From: Phytophthora colocasiae
Lineage: Eukaryota > Oomycota > Peronosporomycetes > Peronosporales > Peronosporaceae
NCBI GenBank assembly: GCA_018806915.1
Contig: JAGKQI010000034.1
Location: 124,001 to 188,000, forward strand
Direction of reading: 5' to 3'
DNA length: 64,000 nt
The first letter of the stretch is position 1; each line of letters opens with the position of its first letter. The notes beneath the pieces are model-generated. The model was given only the letters and a program-made list of their open reading frames with translations, was not told where the DNA came from and did not search any database. Below are positions 9,740-20,587 of the stretch, in pieces. A program made the translations under genes and the position numbers.

Positions 9740-11640
9740 GTGGACGACGTTCACTGACGCTGGATGGAACAGACGCTCAAGGTCGCTATGACGACGGCAA
9801 TGAAGAACTTGAGACGTCACGGAGCGAAGAAGAAGACGAGGAAAATGATGTGCAGTCCACGGAGGGAGAAGAACACTCGTACCGACGTGGACGACAAGCT
9901 ATTCCTATGGATTCACCAGGTGATGATCTACGTGGAGACCATTTGATGCTGGACGGGGAGGAGGACGGAGATTTGGCCAGACGCATGGCTGGAATTGGTG
10001 TGCAGAGATTGCGACGTTTAAGAGGGAGAAGAGGCTTCTTCCATTCAGATGCAGATACTCGCATCTTCCGATACAGATCTAGTGGGGGGGGATTCTGCAG
10101 ATAATTACACTGAGAAGACGCAAAAGAGAGGACCATGATGTGTTCTGGACGGCGATTGGAGTATTGACGCTGCTGAGCTTCTTACTCATGAGCAGCATTA
10201 CGATCTACTTGACGCAGACGGATTTCTTCGAGTCGCATCAGAACGATCTCTTTGGAACGACGGTGGATAATAGATTTACAGTTGTGGCGGAGGATGACGC
10301 ACAGATCTTCTTGAAGAGTGGTAAGACGTACGTAGTGGAGAGTTGTTTTGCGGCATCAATTAATGTTGTGTGTTGTGACGCCCAGGATACTCTAATACCG
10401 CTCTACTCGGAGGGAATGATCGCATTTGATGATGGAGAGTTGAAAATCGGACGTCGTGCATTGGATTCCGGAGACCAGCAGACATTTTATGGGGTGACTT
10501 TCTTCTCCAATGGCACTGTGACGTTCAAAAACAGGGTGAATTGTAAGTGCACATGACATTTTCTTGTGTGCGTATTGCTTTGCTAACAGTTTGGTGTTAC
10601 ATCAGCTCCCATGATTGAGGCGGATTATTTGAGTGCCAGAAAGGGGGTTGTTTTCGATGATGGCACGATGATGACCACAGCTGCGAACAGTTCGGGCGGT
10701 GTGAAGGAGCAGGGCGACCTGAATCTCGTATCAAAAGCAGGAACTGTCATCACGAGCGCTGGTGGAAACTCCCTGCTTTTCGTCGATCCTGCTGGAACGG
10801 TGACAGTGGCCAACACCATCGCGGACGATCCTACAGCGGCCGGCATTACGCTTGACGGCACGCGCGGACTTATCAGCATTGGAGATGGAATGACGCTAAA
10901 GAACGACGGTAACGCAACGAGTTTGTCTTCTTCCCAGGACCTTTACCTGGATACGAGCACAATCTTCGTAGGTTCTGCTGGCGGCGGAAAAGTGCGGGTT
11001 TCGGTACCTAGTGGTGACACTACTGGAGATGATGGTGCACGAGCACTTGAGTCTGCGCAAGAAAGTGAGCGTCGGGTACAATCCTCGACGCTATTTGTCG
11101 TGTCAAGCTGGAGCGACGGTGAACATCTCTACAGTAGTCTCTGCCCAAGAGCGAACAGGACAAAGAATATAAGAGAGGACGAACGCTTTTACGTCCTGCT
11201 CGAGCGAAAAAAGCCACTACATCAACGTTGACAAGGAAACGTTGGCTCGGAGTGGAGAAACTAATGCTGCACCGGTTTCCTGTGGGGAGTGCAGTAGTAA
11301 CGAGAAAATTTTGCTGTCAAGGGGTGGAGAATATGGCAGATCTATCTTAAAGCACACAGCGCTCTTTCATTGAGAGAAGACCCGGATAAGGAGGCTTTAT
11401 CGAAGGCACGATTGAAAGCCCTAGTGTTGGATATCTGGCTGGAGTTTCTCAAGGAAAGAGTCAGATAGATGCTCATCAGAGCTACCTCTGTTGCTGGATC
11501 TCAAGCAGCAACGCAACCTGACAGCGAGGTTCTTGCATGCGAGCGCGTCTCTCTTCACAATTTAAGCTTTTGAGTCGAGGTCGTACTTGCTCGAGTTGGA
11601 GATCGTAGAGGAATGTAGAGCGCAGTCGGAGATAGACCTA
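9740..11640 (+). pseudogene. Decayed single-pass membrane protein gene with beta-repeat ectodomain
   Basis: Three consecutive coding pieces form one gene. Piece 1 (to ~10090) is acidic and Arg-rich (SRSEEEDEENDVQSTEGEE..., ...RLRRLRGRRGFF). A G8 run near 10084-10091 breaks the frame into piece 2, which holds a transmembrane helix (VFWTAIGVLTLLSFLLMSSI) and FTVVAEDDAQIFLKSGKT. A 63-nt intron (10543-10605, GTAAGT...GCTAAC...CAG) then joins in frame to piece 3, a repetitive beta-rich region (GVVFDDGTMMTTAANSS, GITLDGTRGLISIGDG). After ~11030 related coding sequence can still be followed to about 11640, but only across several frames with stops. It is probably a type II membrane protein of unknown function, now a pseudogene. 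Confidence 0.6.
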
Positions 11641-11881
11641 TAGCGACGGAGCAGCAGAGAAAAACATATAAAAAAGCGAAACACAACGACCTGCTTATTT
11701 ATCCTTTAACTTTGAGATGACACGAACGTTGAGCATTAATCTACATGTATTTCTACTATCCTAGGTAAGTATATTGCACGAGATCATTTCACTATACTCG
11801 AGTCGGTAAACGCCAACCATAACACATGCGTAGTACATCGTACGTCTCCACATATTCTTCCGTGACCTATTGTCTTAAATC

Positions 11882-12285
11882 TCACGTGACCTCAACTGTC
11901 GCAGGGTGCATCAGGTAGCTGTACTCGTCCATCGGCAACGGAATGGGATGCCAAGGCGTACCCGCCGCAGGTGCTCGTCGACTGCACCAGTTTGCCAATT
12001 TACCGAAAAGCGATGGAGGCTCCACTTGTGAAATTGCCCTTGCTGAGTGACAGCAACGCCTACCACAACTCCAGCCAATAATCCAGCCACAAACTGCATC
12101 GGCCCGAAGAAATATCCGTCTTTATAATTCCAGAGTGAATAGTGAAGTGTAGGCAACGTCAATTGCTCAACGTAGCGCTTGGGACGATTCATAGCAGCGT
12201 TGAAGTTGTTCACCACATCTTTAGTCTTCCAGACTAGAATTGGAAGCCACAGAAGAGCTTACAGACGTAGAATCATCCAAGCCAT
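11882..12285 (-). pseudogene. Small single-pass membrane protein gene, frame-broken
   Basis: On the minus strand from ATG 12285 the frame reads MAWMILRL, a TAA, then WLPILVWKTKDVVNNFNAAMNRPKRY and ...YKDGYFFGPMQFVAGLLAGVVVGVAVTQQ, a glycine-rich transmembrane helix. Near 11970 the sensible reading shifts by one base to PWHPIPLPMDEYSYLMHPAT and stops at 11882. One nonsense codon plus one frameshift suggest a decayed gene; an unspliced intron near the TAA (CTGTAAGC) is an alternative for the first lesion. Function unknown; the size and helix would suit an organelle-membrane subunit, which is speculation. Confidence 0.45.
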
Positions 12286-12535
12286 TGGACTCCACTGCGA
12301 TCTAGTGACAAAAATCTGTATAAGTATAATTTTAAATGATAAAAGACAACTTGACTTCAAAACTAGTACAGTAGGATAAACGGTATTTCTGTGAATTGGC
12401 CGACATGCTTTCGACGTTTGTAGGACTTTGAGAGACCTCCGAGAATTATCTATAAGGAAAGAACATGACTACGTCTGAAAGAATTGGGGATGCCACTTTC
12501 ATTTTTTCCTGCATTGGTCCAACTACAACCGAGGT

Positions 12536-13140
12536 ATGGATTGGAGCTGGCGCGTGGAGGACGTGGCATTGTCCATCGTTCACGACTTTATTGACAACAA
12601 AACATGGTCCTATGGGTCGTGTGTTGTCGTGCTACGTGGGTTGCCTGGAAGCGGGAAGACAAAGTTCGCCGAGATGCTTCGACGTGCGTTTGTAAATGCA
12701 TTCGCAGAGGACACCGTGAGCAATGCACGGATCGTGCGTATATTCACCCCTCAGCAAGATGAATGGGGTGCATGGTGGTGTGATAGGAACATGCACGGCG
12801 TATTTAGAGCTGAGCTTCAAAGCGCCGAAGTGGTGATCGTTGACAGTTCGCACATTTCTCAAGTGGAATGGGAGTTCGTGGAGAGAATGGCAAATTCGTG
12901 TTGGAGCGATTGTGGACTTGAAGGAAGACTTACGTGGTGAGTTTTCTTTGCATGATTTCGAGCACGCGAAAAATTAAATCAACGCGCGGATGACCCGCTA
13001 CCAGATGAGTTGTTGTGCAACCTTTACCGTGATTTTCAAGCGGCGGAACCTGAGGTGGCTGGAAGTAGCACATTTCTACACTGTTGTTCCTCAATAGCGT
13101 TGGAGACACGCAGTGCAACACTCTCCGGAAGTACGGCAAT
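12536..13140 (+). pseudogene. P-loop kinase-like protein, frame-broken
   Basis: The frame from 12536 contains a clean Walker A motif (VVVLRGLPGSGKTKFAEMLRRAF), followed by RIFTPQQDEWGAWWCDRNMHGVFRAEL and a Walker-B-like strand VVIVDSS, which fits an AAA_33-type nucleotide kinase fold. Near 12890 the coherent reading shifts to GAIVDLKEDLRGEFSLHDFEHA, and near 12965 again to REKLNQRADDPLPDELLCNLYRDFQAAEPEV. At least two single-base frame breaks make this a pseudogene unless they are consensus errors. No intron with proper borders explains both. Confidence 0.55.
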
Positions 13141-13783
13141 GTACGGGCTAACAAGGTAAATTTTCACGATTAATTGTTAGCAAAACAGTTGACAACATTA
13201 ATTTACATCGATGGCAGAACAACATTGACATTAAAAGACGTATTTATATTGAGTTTAGTAATGACGATGTCAACTCTTCACATAGCGTATTTGCATACAA
13301 GACTTTATATTCATGCTCCCTCTAACGCGTAGAGATATCCCGAGGCGTGAGCACACCACGTCAACTTGGTACGTCTATATGCCAGATTTAGTGCATGACG
13401 ACTTGTGCTTGGACGACTTCTTCGCATGCCTCAACCTTGGTCTGACCAGCCGTCGTGGACGCCACTATGTTGTGCCTTTGGACGATGCGCCCTCGGCCCT
13501 GCAGGTATCGTCGCCATCTCGAATGACACCGTTGTCTTGCTGTTGACAGTTTGAAGCACAAAAAGTAGCATAAAATTCTAAAACCTACCTTGCGAAAGTA
13601 AACACAGCATAAAATCTGCTTAAAAGGACGCGTTTAGTGACGATGTTGATCCGCCATCGATTCAAATATTTTTGTTGTCGTGCCGAAAGAAAGTAGATCC
13701 TTTCAACGCTCGCCATTGAATGACTGCCCGATCTAAATGTTTTGCCTGTACATCTACGATTTATCTTTGGACCTTCCAACACC
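13141..13783. other. Mostly noncoding; possible coding remnant at 13313-13546
   Basis: A plus-strand frame (YVYMPDLVHDDLCLDDFFACLNLGL...) looks compositionally protein-like and could be a remnant exon of the preceding decayed gene. The rest (13550-13780) shows nothing recognisable. Confidence 0.3.
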
Positions 13784-14629
13784 ATGTCGATGATGTTTTA
13801 CCATTGACCTATCCAATACTACAGTAGTACTAAACTCGAGATATATAATAAGCACTGACGCCGTCACGCGGTGTTCTTCCCTGAGCTTCTCCTTCTCCAG
13901 ATCGAGCAGGTGGCTCATGGCTTGTCGTAGCTGCTTCTCTTCTTCGTTCTTGGCCTCCAGCCCAATAGCAATGCGGTGCAAACGCACATCTTGCTCGAAC
14001 CGACAAAACCGAATCTTGTCGACGTTTGCCACATGCTCCCCAGACTTGTACGCACGTTCCAAGTGCTGTCAGCTGAGAGGTCTCTCGCTGGCGTAGTTCC
14101 AGTAAGTGATTCTTCAGTGAGAGTTTATACCGGAGATACTGAGCTTGAGCCTTCGATGTTGCCTCGTGCTGCCTCGTTTTGGGAAGTAGAGGATAGAGAG
14201 ACTTGGATGTATCACGTCGGGTGGTACGAGAAAAGGATGCTCGCTCAGGAGCGTGAGGATCCTCTCGTGCAACCTTCTTTTTTACTGGGTGTCAATTCAT
14301 TTGTCTTCTTCAGCCTCCTGGTGGTTGGCACTCTTTCGAGGAGTAACAGGCTTCTGGGCGGGAATGTTCTCGCTTGGTCGAGAATTCTCGCGATCTCCGA
14401 CATCTTCAGCCGCAGCTTCGTCTTCTTTGTGCTCGGGAACAACTTATCATTGACCTCTCAAATACTACTACTGTAGTACTAAACTCAAGGTAAGCACTAC
14501 ACCTCGAGCTGATCAGCTGACAGGGAATCGAAGCCGTCAGCAGCCACAAAAACTTTCCCTAGCGCAACTACACAGCAGAACGCCGGGCAGCGTAGCAGGT
14601 TAAAACAGCATTGTGATGGTGTAGCGTAA

Positions 14630-15714
14630 GGGTTGCGTAGCAGAACGTCGAGCAGCGTACCAGGTAGAACAGCCTAGTAGGTAGGGCAGCGTAGCAGGTT
14701 ATAGCAGCATTGTGACCAGTAGGGCTCCAGCAACGTAACAGGTAGCGTAGCAGATCGTCGACCAGCGTACCAGGTAGAACAGCCTAGTAGGTAGGGCAGC
14801 GTAGCAGGTTATAGCAGCATTGAGACCAGGTTCGAGTAGCGTAGCAGGTTATAGCAGCATTGTGACCAGTAGGGCTCAAGCAGCGTAACGGGTAGCGTAG
14901 CAGCCAGTAGAACGTCGAGTAGCGTAGCAGCCAGCAAAGGTCGAGCAGCGTAGTCAGCAATTTCGTGTAGTGCACGTCGAGCAGGGCGTCAGGACATTGG
15001 GTAATGGGGGACTTGAGGGGGGCTTGGTGAAATTGAAAATGAGGCTCCGCTTTGCGATTCTTACCGCGAGGATCGCGCACATGAGGTTGGCTAGAGCTTC
15101 AACTTGCTGGCCAATTAGCACTCGTCATTTTTACGCTAGCGCCTCTTATTGGCGGAATCGTCAGAGCAAACCCGCCGGGGAAAAGCTTGGCTTGGAAAAG
15201 CGCGCGGAAACACGTATAGTGGGCCTTGCGACCGCGTAGGAATCATGTTGGCTTCAAGTTCAACCTCAACATATGATTACTATAATACTCACACTATACT
15301 ATTGATATTACTATACGTGGCGAAGAGTGCGTTTGTACTTGCGATAGTATGAACCCTGACAATAAAATGTCAACTGCGAAGAAACGTCGACTTGAGATTT
15401 CAATTATCAGCGATGGTCTGCATTTCACTCACTTTCTGTAGTCCGCCATGGGGACGATGATTAAACGCAGTTGCAGTAGTTAGTGGTAGTTCACGGGTGG
15501 CACGACCGTGCAGAAGCCGCCCGGAAAAATTGACCGTTTTGAAGTTGTTGCTAGAACTTCACAGCAGGCTACGAAAGCGCATTCAGGGGACGTGGGCACC
15601 CACGTTGAAGCTCCCAGTCCGGCTCGGCGTGGCTTTAGTGTCATAGACCTCTATCGATGATACCGCAGCCAAGACTGCTGCCTCATGTTGTGAGGATGTT
15701 TAACTTTATCGATG
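14630..15714 (+). repeat. Left inverted arm
   Basis: About 1,085 bp. The outer ~350 bp is made of recurring CAGCGTAGCAGGTTATAGCAG and GACCAGTAGGGCTC subrepeats; the inner part is unique. The 89- and 67-codon frames inside recur on the opposite strand of the right arm, so they are repeat sequence rather than independent genes. Confidence 0.85.
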
Positions 15715-16711
15715 GACGCCCTGTCCAGTCTGCAGAGTGCGTCGTATGAATTTCATTAGTAGTGCTGGTACAGAAAGACAACATGCCGCTGAAGATCTTC
15801 TGCTTTTAAACCAGCTTATACCATATTAATCATAGTCCGGAATCTACCACAGAGAAGAAGAGAGAAGTTTATTAACTTTAGCGGGGACGTAATCATCCTT
15901 GCGTTTTAGTCGCGTTCTCCACGTTGAATCAAGGTTTGTGTATTCTCGTGACGTTCACGAGAATACAAAATTTGTAAGTGGATGTGTATGCTAAAGATGG
16001 TGAAAGGTTTTGATGCTGTGCTGTGGGTCAATGACTAAACTGCACGCTGGCCCAAACAACTATGATAACGAGGGTTCGCCACGTGCATGCAGTTTTAGGC
16101 TAACAGCGTTGGGTTTTCGATGCCCAATGTCCCAATATGACTTTGGATGCGCATTCATCTATCTAACGCGCTAGTGTTGGAAATGTCGTTTCATTTTTTT
16201 TCAGCAACGGCTCGCGAACCAGTGGTAGATTCAGGGATATGATGAGTAGAATGTAGCCGGTCACTCAGCGAGGCAGATTGCGAGCCTGCTGGAGGTTGTA
16301 GTTGCGTCAAATGTTTTTGTAAGGCTTTGTGTTCTTGGAGAAATATAAGACTAGACTGTCACAACTGAGTATTTGGGGTTACCGAACTACTCTTGATCTT
16401 AAGAGTCGAGGACGACATCTTGTCACTAGACGTATCCTTACCAGTGGAAGTGGAAGCTGGCTTGGTAGCAGCATGTTACCCGCAAGTCCTGCGTCAGCCA
16501 CCGAGTACTAGCTCTCCGAGCTTACGTCCTTAAAAAAAAACCGCCTAGCTCCACTAGGTCCGGGACTGTATTTATACCAGTGTTGGGTTTCATGGAACCA
16601 CGTCGGAAATGGTTCCAGAGCCAACCTCTCGCAGTGCTAGGGCTTTCGATACCCAAACGAACGATTATGACACAGAGCATACGTTCAAATTGCGAGTACT
16701 GACACTGAAGG

Positions 16712-17026
16712 TCAGCGAACACAGACAGCGTACGCAAGCGACGCCGAAGGCCGCCGGGTCATCATCTGATACACTGAGACGTCCGAGAGGCTTTGGTAAC
16801 AGCGCAGCAGATCCTCCGGCCATCTTAAGCCTTCGGCGAATGCACGAAGGTCCGTATCGTCGTAGTCGTAGTCGTAGTCGCTGTCGCTATTTCGTTGTAG
16901 AGTTTGTCCTGGATCTCCCCGGTCGGAAATTAGACGGCTCGGCCATCCAAGGTTGGACTTGTACCGGTCCTTAGACCAGTCTAGGTCTGTAGGACTCTTT
17001 GGAAGTAACTCAATATACCTCATCAC
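16712..17026 (-). pseudogene. Captured gene fragment, acidic Asp/Tyr tract
   Basis: Minus-strand frame in the centre of the foldback element: SKDRYKSNLGWPSRL..., then an SDSDYDYDYDDTD tract and FAEGLRWPEDLLRCYQSL. It looks compositionally like real coding sequence but no family was recognised. Its position between the inverted arms suggests a captured host fragment. Confidence 0.3.
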
Positions 17027-17169
17027 GTCTAGGTGTTGCCATGGTCATAACGCTGTCGTTGTGTCACATTGCGAATTGTCTTTGTCTTAGTCGATGTCGT
17101 AGTTGAATTGCGCCTCTATTCTCTGTGGTATTCTCTGTGGCAACAGCGATATTGCCAGAGGCCGGAGAG

Positions 17170-17465
17170 AAGATCACGAGATCTTGTTGATACACTGGAA
17201 AAATACACACTGCGACCACGCAACGTGGAGGCTGCACAACGACATTTACTTCGGCGAAACAAGCGGTGGCGCCAAGTATCCCGAATATGCAGGCTTCCTT
17301 TTGAAGCCATTATCATGTCTTGTTTCGACACTCATCGGATTGGAACATTGACGGCGAAGCGGTTAATCAAGTGCTTACGTGTTTGGGTTTTGAGCCCGAA
17401 CGCAAACCTTCAAAGACAACGCATATGGATTTCCGCGAAGTTAGAATTGATACAAACGTAGTAGC
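17170..17465 (+). pseudogene. Possible EF-hand (centrin-like) fragment
   Basis: One frame reads FDTHRIGTLTAKRLIKCLR, and after a frame change LGFEPERKPSKTTHMDF follows. Together these resemble the first EF-hand and linker of centrin/caltractin (FDxxxxGTIxxxELxxxxRxLGFEP). The Ca-binding loop is degenerate and the frame is broken. Likely a captured, decayed fragment next to the right inner border of the foldback arm. Confidence 0.35.
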
Positions 17466-17491
17466 ATAGTTGCAAGGCGACTGTGTATGAA

Positions 17492-18570
17492 CATCGATAA
17501 AGTTAAACATCCTCACAACATGAGGCAGCAGTCTTGGCTGCGGTATCATCGATAGAGGTCTATGACACTAAAGCCACGCCGAGCCGGACTGGGAGCTTCA
17601 ACGTGGTGCCCACGTCCCTGAATGCGCTGTAGCCGGCTGTGAAGTTCTAGCAACAACTTCAAAACGGTCAATTTTTCCGGGCGGCTTCTGCACGGTCGTG
17701 CCACCCGTGAACTACCACTAACTACTGCAACTGCGTTTAATCATCGTCCCCATGGCGGACTACAGAAAGTGAGTGAAATGCAGACCATCGCTGATAATTG
17801 AAATCTCAAGTCGACGTTTCTTCGCAGTTGACATTTTATTGTCAGGGTTCATACTATCGCAAGTACAAACGCACTCTTCGCCACGTATAGTAATATCAAT
17901 AGTATAGTGTGAGTATTATAGTAATCATATGTTGAGGTTGAACTTGAAGCCAACATGATTCCTACGCGGTCGCAAGGCCCACTATACGTGTTTCCGCGCG
18001 CTTTTCCAAGCCAAGCTTTTCCCCGGCGGGTTCGCTCTGACGATTCCGCCAATAAGAGGCGCTAGCGTAAAAATGACGAGTGCTAATTGGCCAGCAAGTT
18101 GAAGCTCTAGCCAACCTCATGTGCGCGATCCTCGCGGTAAGAATCGCAAAGCGGAGCCTCATTTTCAATTTCACCAAGCCCCCCTCAAGTCCCCATTACC
18201 CAATGTCCTGACGCCCTGCTCGACGTGCACTACACGAAATTGCTGACTACGCTGCTCGACCTTTGCTGGCTGCTACGCTACTCGACGTTCTACTGGCTGC
18301 TACGCTACCCGTTACGCTGCTTGAGCCCTACTGGTCACAATGCTGCTATAACCTGCTACGCTACTCGAACCTGGTCGCAATGCTGCTATAACCTGCTACG
18401 CTGCCCTACCTACTAGGCTGTTCTACCTGGTACGCTGGTCGACGATCTGCTACGCTACCCGTTACGTTGCTGGAGCCCTACTGGTCACAATGCTGCTATA
18501 ACCTGCTACGCTGCCCTACCTACTAGGCTGTTCTACCTGGTACGCTGCTCGACGTTCTGCTACGCTACCC
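17492..18570 (-). repeat. Right inverted arm
   Basis: Inverted copy of 14630-15714 with only scattered single-base differences, an estimate by eye of about 98% identity. The junction with the centre is sharp at CATCGATAAAGTTAAACATC. Confidence 0.85.
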
Positions 18571-19210
18571 TTGCTGGAGCCCTACTTGGTGCCGGATCAA
18601 ACGCCACAAGAAAAGTTCTTCCAGACTTTCGTCGATGAGGATTTGAGGATTCTGTACCCCAAGCCGAACCTTCAGTTTTTCTTGGGTTTTAAGAGCTTTG
18701 GACGTTAGAATTGGTGGAGGAAGTTGTACTCTTGGAGTGCAGAGGAATAGGAGATTTTGGACGAGGAGCAAGTCGATGGAACTTCTGAGGAATGGAAATA
18801 CACTCACAGTCTTGTGTCTTTTCAGTACAACGCTACCCGTTACGCCGCTTGAGCCCTACTGGTCACAACGCTGATATTACCTGCTATGCTGCTCGACGTT
18901 AGCAGTGGTAACTTTTCCTTGTCAGCGACTGGTAACTGTTGTGTTTACCTTGAGTTTAGTATTTTACAGGTTAATGATAAACTTTCTTGAGTACTGAGTA
19001 TTGGCCAGGTCAATGGTAAAACCATCGTTGACATTTGTAGTTGGTAGAGGCGTTAGCACAGACAGTACTGACACAGGCTGCGTCTGACTTGTGCCTGACG
19101 GTGAGCCCACGGTCAGTATCTTTCGAAAAAAAAGTTAGTGGCACTTCGAGCAGCTGCCAAAATCTTTAGCATGGGACGCCTTTCATTCTTCGTTTTGCTG
19201 TTGAGGAGCC

Positions 19211-20217
19211 ATGCGTGACTTTCGGCCGAAAGCAGAGCAGTTTGAAGTATGCACTCACTTCAATTTGCATAATCTGCAATTGGGTAACCCCTGGTATCAT
19301 TTGTTGCTGTCGACAGATAGAAGACCCATCAAGATCCTTTGCTTCTGATGGCAAGCGCCTGTACAACTTCCGCGGAAAGGACGAGTTTAGAACCGAGGTA
19401 AATTGTACATATTCAGCTTTTAAAGCATTTATCTAACTTGTTTGAAACGATAGGCTCTTTCGTTCTTTAGTAGCACCGACGAGATCTCGTTCGACGCGTT
19501 GTATCCTGTTTACTTCAAGGAACCTGCCGAAGGACGTGTACGTGCATGATTGGAGACGTTAATGTTATCGCTGTTTTTGGTAACGCTTTGTCTGATAAAT
19601 AGGCACAAAACTCCAGCGACATCGACGACTTCGTTACTTCATTGCCCGTCAAGCAAATGTATGATGTGTATGTTGGGGTATGGAACTTGTACGCATTCGA
19701 CGAGCATGATTACCTTTGGATGCTGCAGTGGTTGGACACATCAATGAGTTTGTCGAAGGTATTCCCTGTATGTTCTTACAATTTGACGGTTTACTAACTA
19801 CTGAATGAAAAATAGATAACTCGAGAGCAGATTAAAACTCGGTTGAGGTTTCTAAACGACTATATCGACCAAGAAAGACAGGAACTCGACGCTCATGTCG
19901 AGCATTATATTCGCATGCAGGCAGACATTTTCGTGGATGCAGAAGAGATTGATGAACATCGCCGGGAGGGACGTCAGCTGGAGAGAGAACACAATTTGAT
20001 TTGTTTCTTGATGGAAGCTATGAACGTTGTGGATATCATCGCATACGAGCTATCAAAAGCCGAGTTCCAAGGGCTGTGCAAATGCGAAAAGTGCAAGAAC
20101 TTCCCAACGCAAGATTACCCGACGGAGTCAGTGTGGCACGAATTGCCTCCCAAGACCTTTTATTGCGAGGACAGTGGCGAGATTTGCATCTGGGAGAACT
20201 ATAGGCGCTATGACTAG
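19211..20217 (+). CDS. Conserved-looking hypothetical protein, five exons
   Basis: Five exons join in frame: 19211-19246, 19317-19397, 19454-19537, 19603-19758 and 19816-20217 (about 252 residues). All four introns are phase 0, 56-70 nt, begin GT and end AG, and the last has a TACTAACTAC branch site. The protein is acidic and hydrophilic, with FVTSLPVKQMYDVYVGVWNLYAFDEHDYLWMLQWLDTS in exon 4, then a helical region (ITREQIKTRLRFLNDYIDQERQELDAHVEH) and a C-terminal CKCEKCKNFP motif that may bind metal. No family recognised. The first exon is the least certain. Confidence 0.6.
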
Positions 20218-20337
20218 TTACAGCTCGTCGCTTGAATCGTACTAGTATCGCACATGGATTGCAGCTACGTAGTAGTTTTATTGTTGCAGATTGTAGCCGA
20301 CATATAAACTTTTACATTTATGGACGGCCACGACCTA

Positions 20338-20447
20338 TAGTGAAACTAGTATATTCACCTCTCTCAAAGAGTTCACGTCGATAGAGGTAAATATACTAGT
20401 TTCACTATTGGATTGTTTTCTTTAGTGAAACTAGTATATTTGCCTCT
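20338..20447. repeat. Three copies of a 25-bp motif, one inverted
   Basis: TAGTGAAACTAGTATATTCA... occurs at 20338-20362 (+), 20383-20407 (-) and 20423-20447 (+). The first two form a hairpin with a 20-nt loop. They lie just upstream of the piggyBac-like gene and could be its terminal or subterminal repeats or a small MITE; no matching copy was found at the 3' side. Confidence 0.7.
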
Positions 20448-20587
20448 AATGCTGACGTCGGTTACTGGTATACCAGTATAGTTACGCCGTATCCGGATAT
20501 TTTGGATCTCATTACGTGATTGTAAGTGTAAGTGCAAAAAAACTGTCCGGATACCACTTGCATTCAATTCAGGATTCTAAGGTGGTC

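Larger units (their letters stand above)
13784..19034. mobile_element. Foldback-type element with long inverted arms
   Basis: An inverted-repeat structure of 5.25 kb. Outer ends match in inverted orientation (ATGTCGATGATG-TTTTACCATTGACC at 13784 against the complement of 19034). A second conserved pair, TTATCATTGACC...TACTAAACTCAAGGTAAGC, lies at ~14446 on the left and just inside the end on the right. The inner arms (14630-15714 and 17492-18570) are almost identical over ~1.08 kb and their outer halves consist of tandem GTAGCAGGTTATAGCAGCAT-type subrepeats, as in Foldback/FB elements. No transposase was recognised. Gene fragments occupy the left shoulder (13845-14445), the centre (15715-17491) and the right shoulder (18586-18830). 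Confidence 0.7.

Noticed and set aside
15149..15352. Small genes in the foldback arms
   Set aside because: Both arms carry the same frames in inverted orientation; arm identity explains them without selection.
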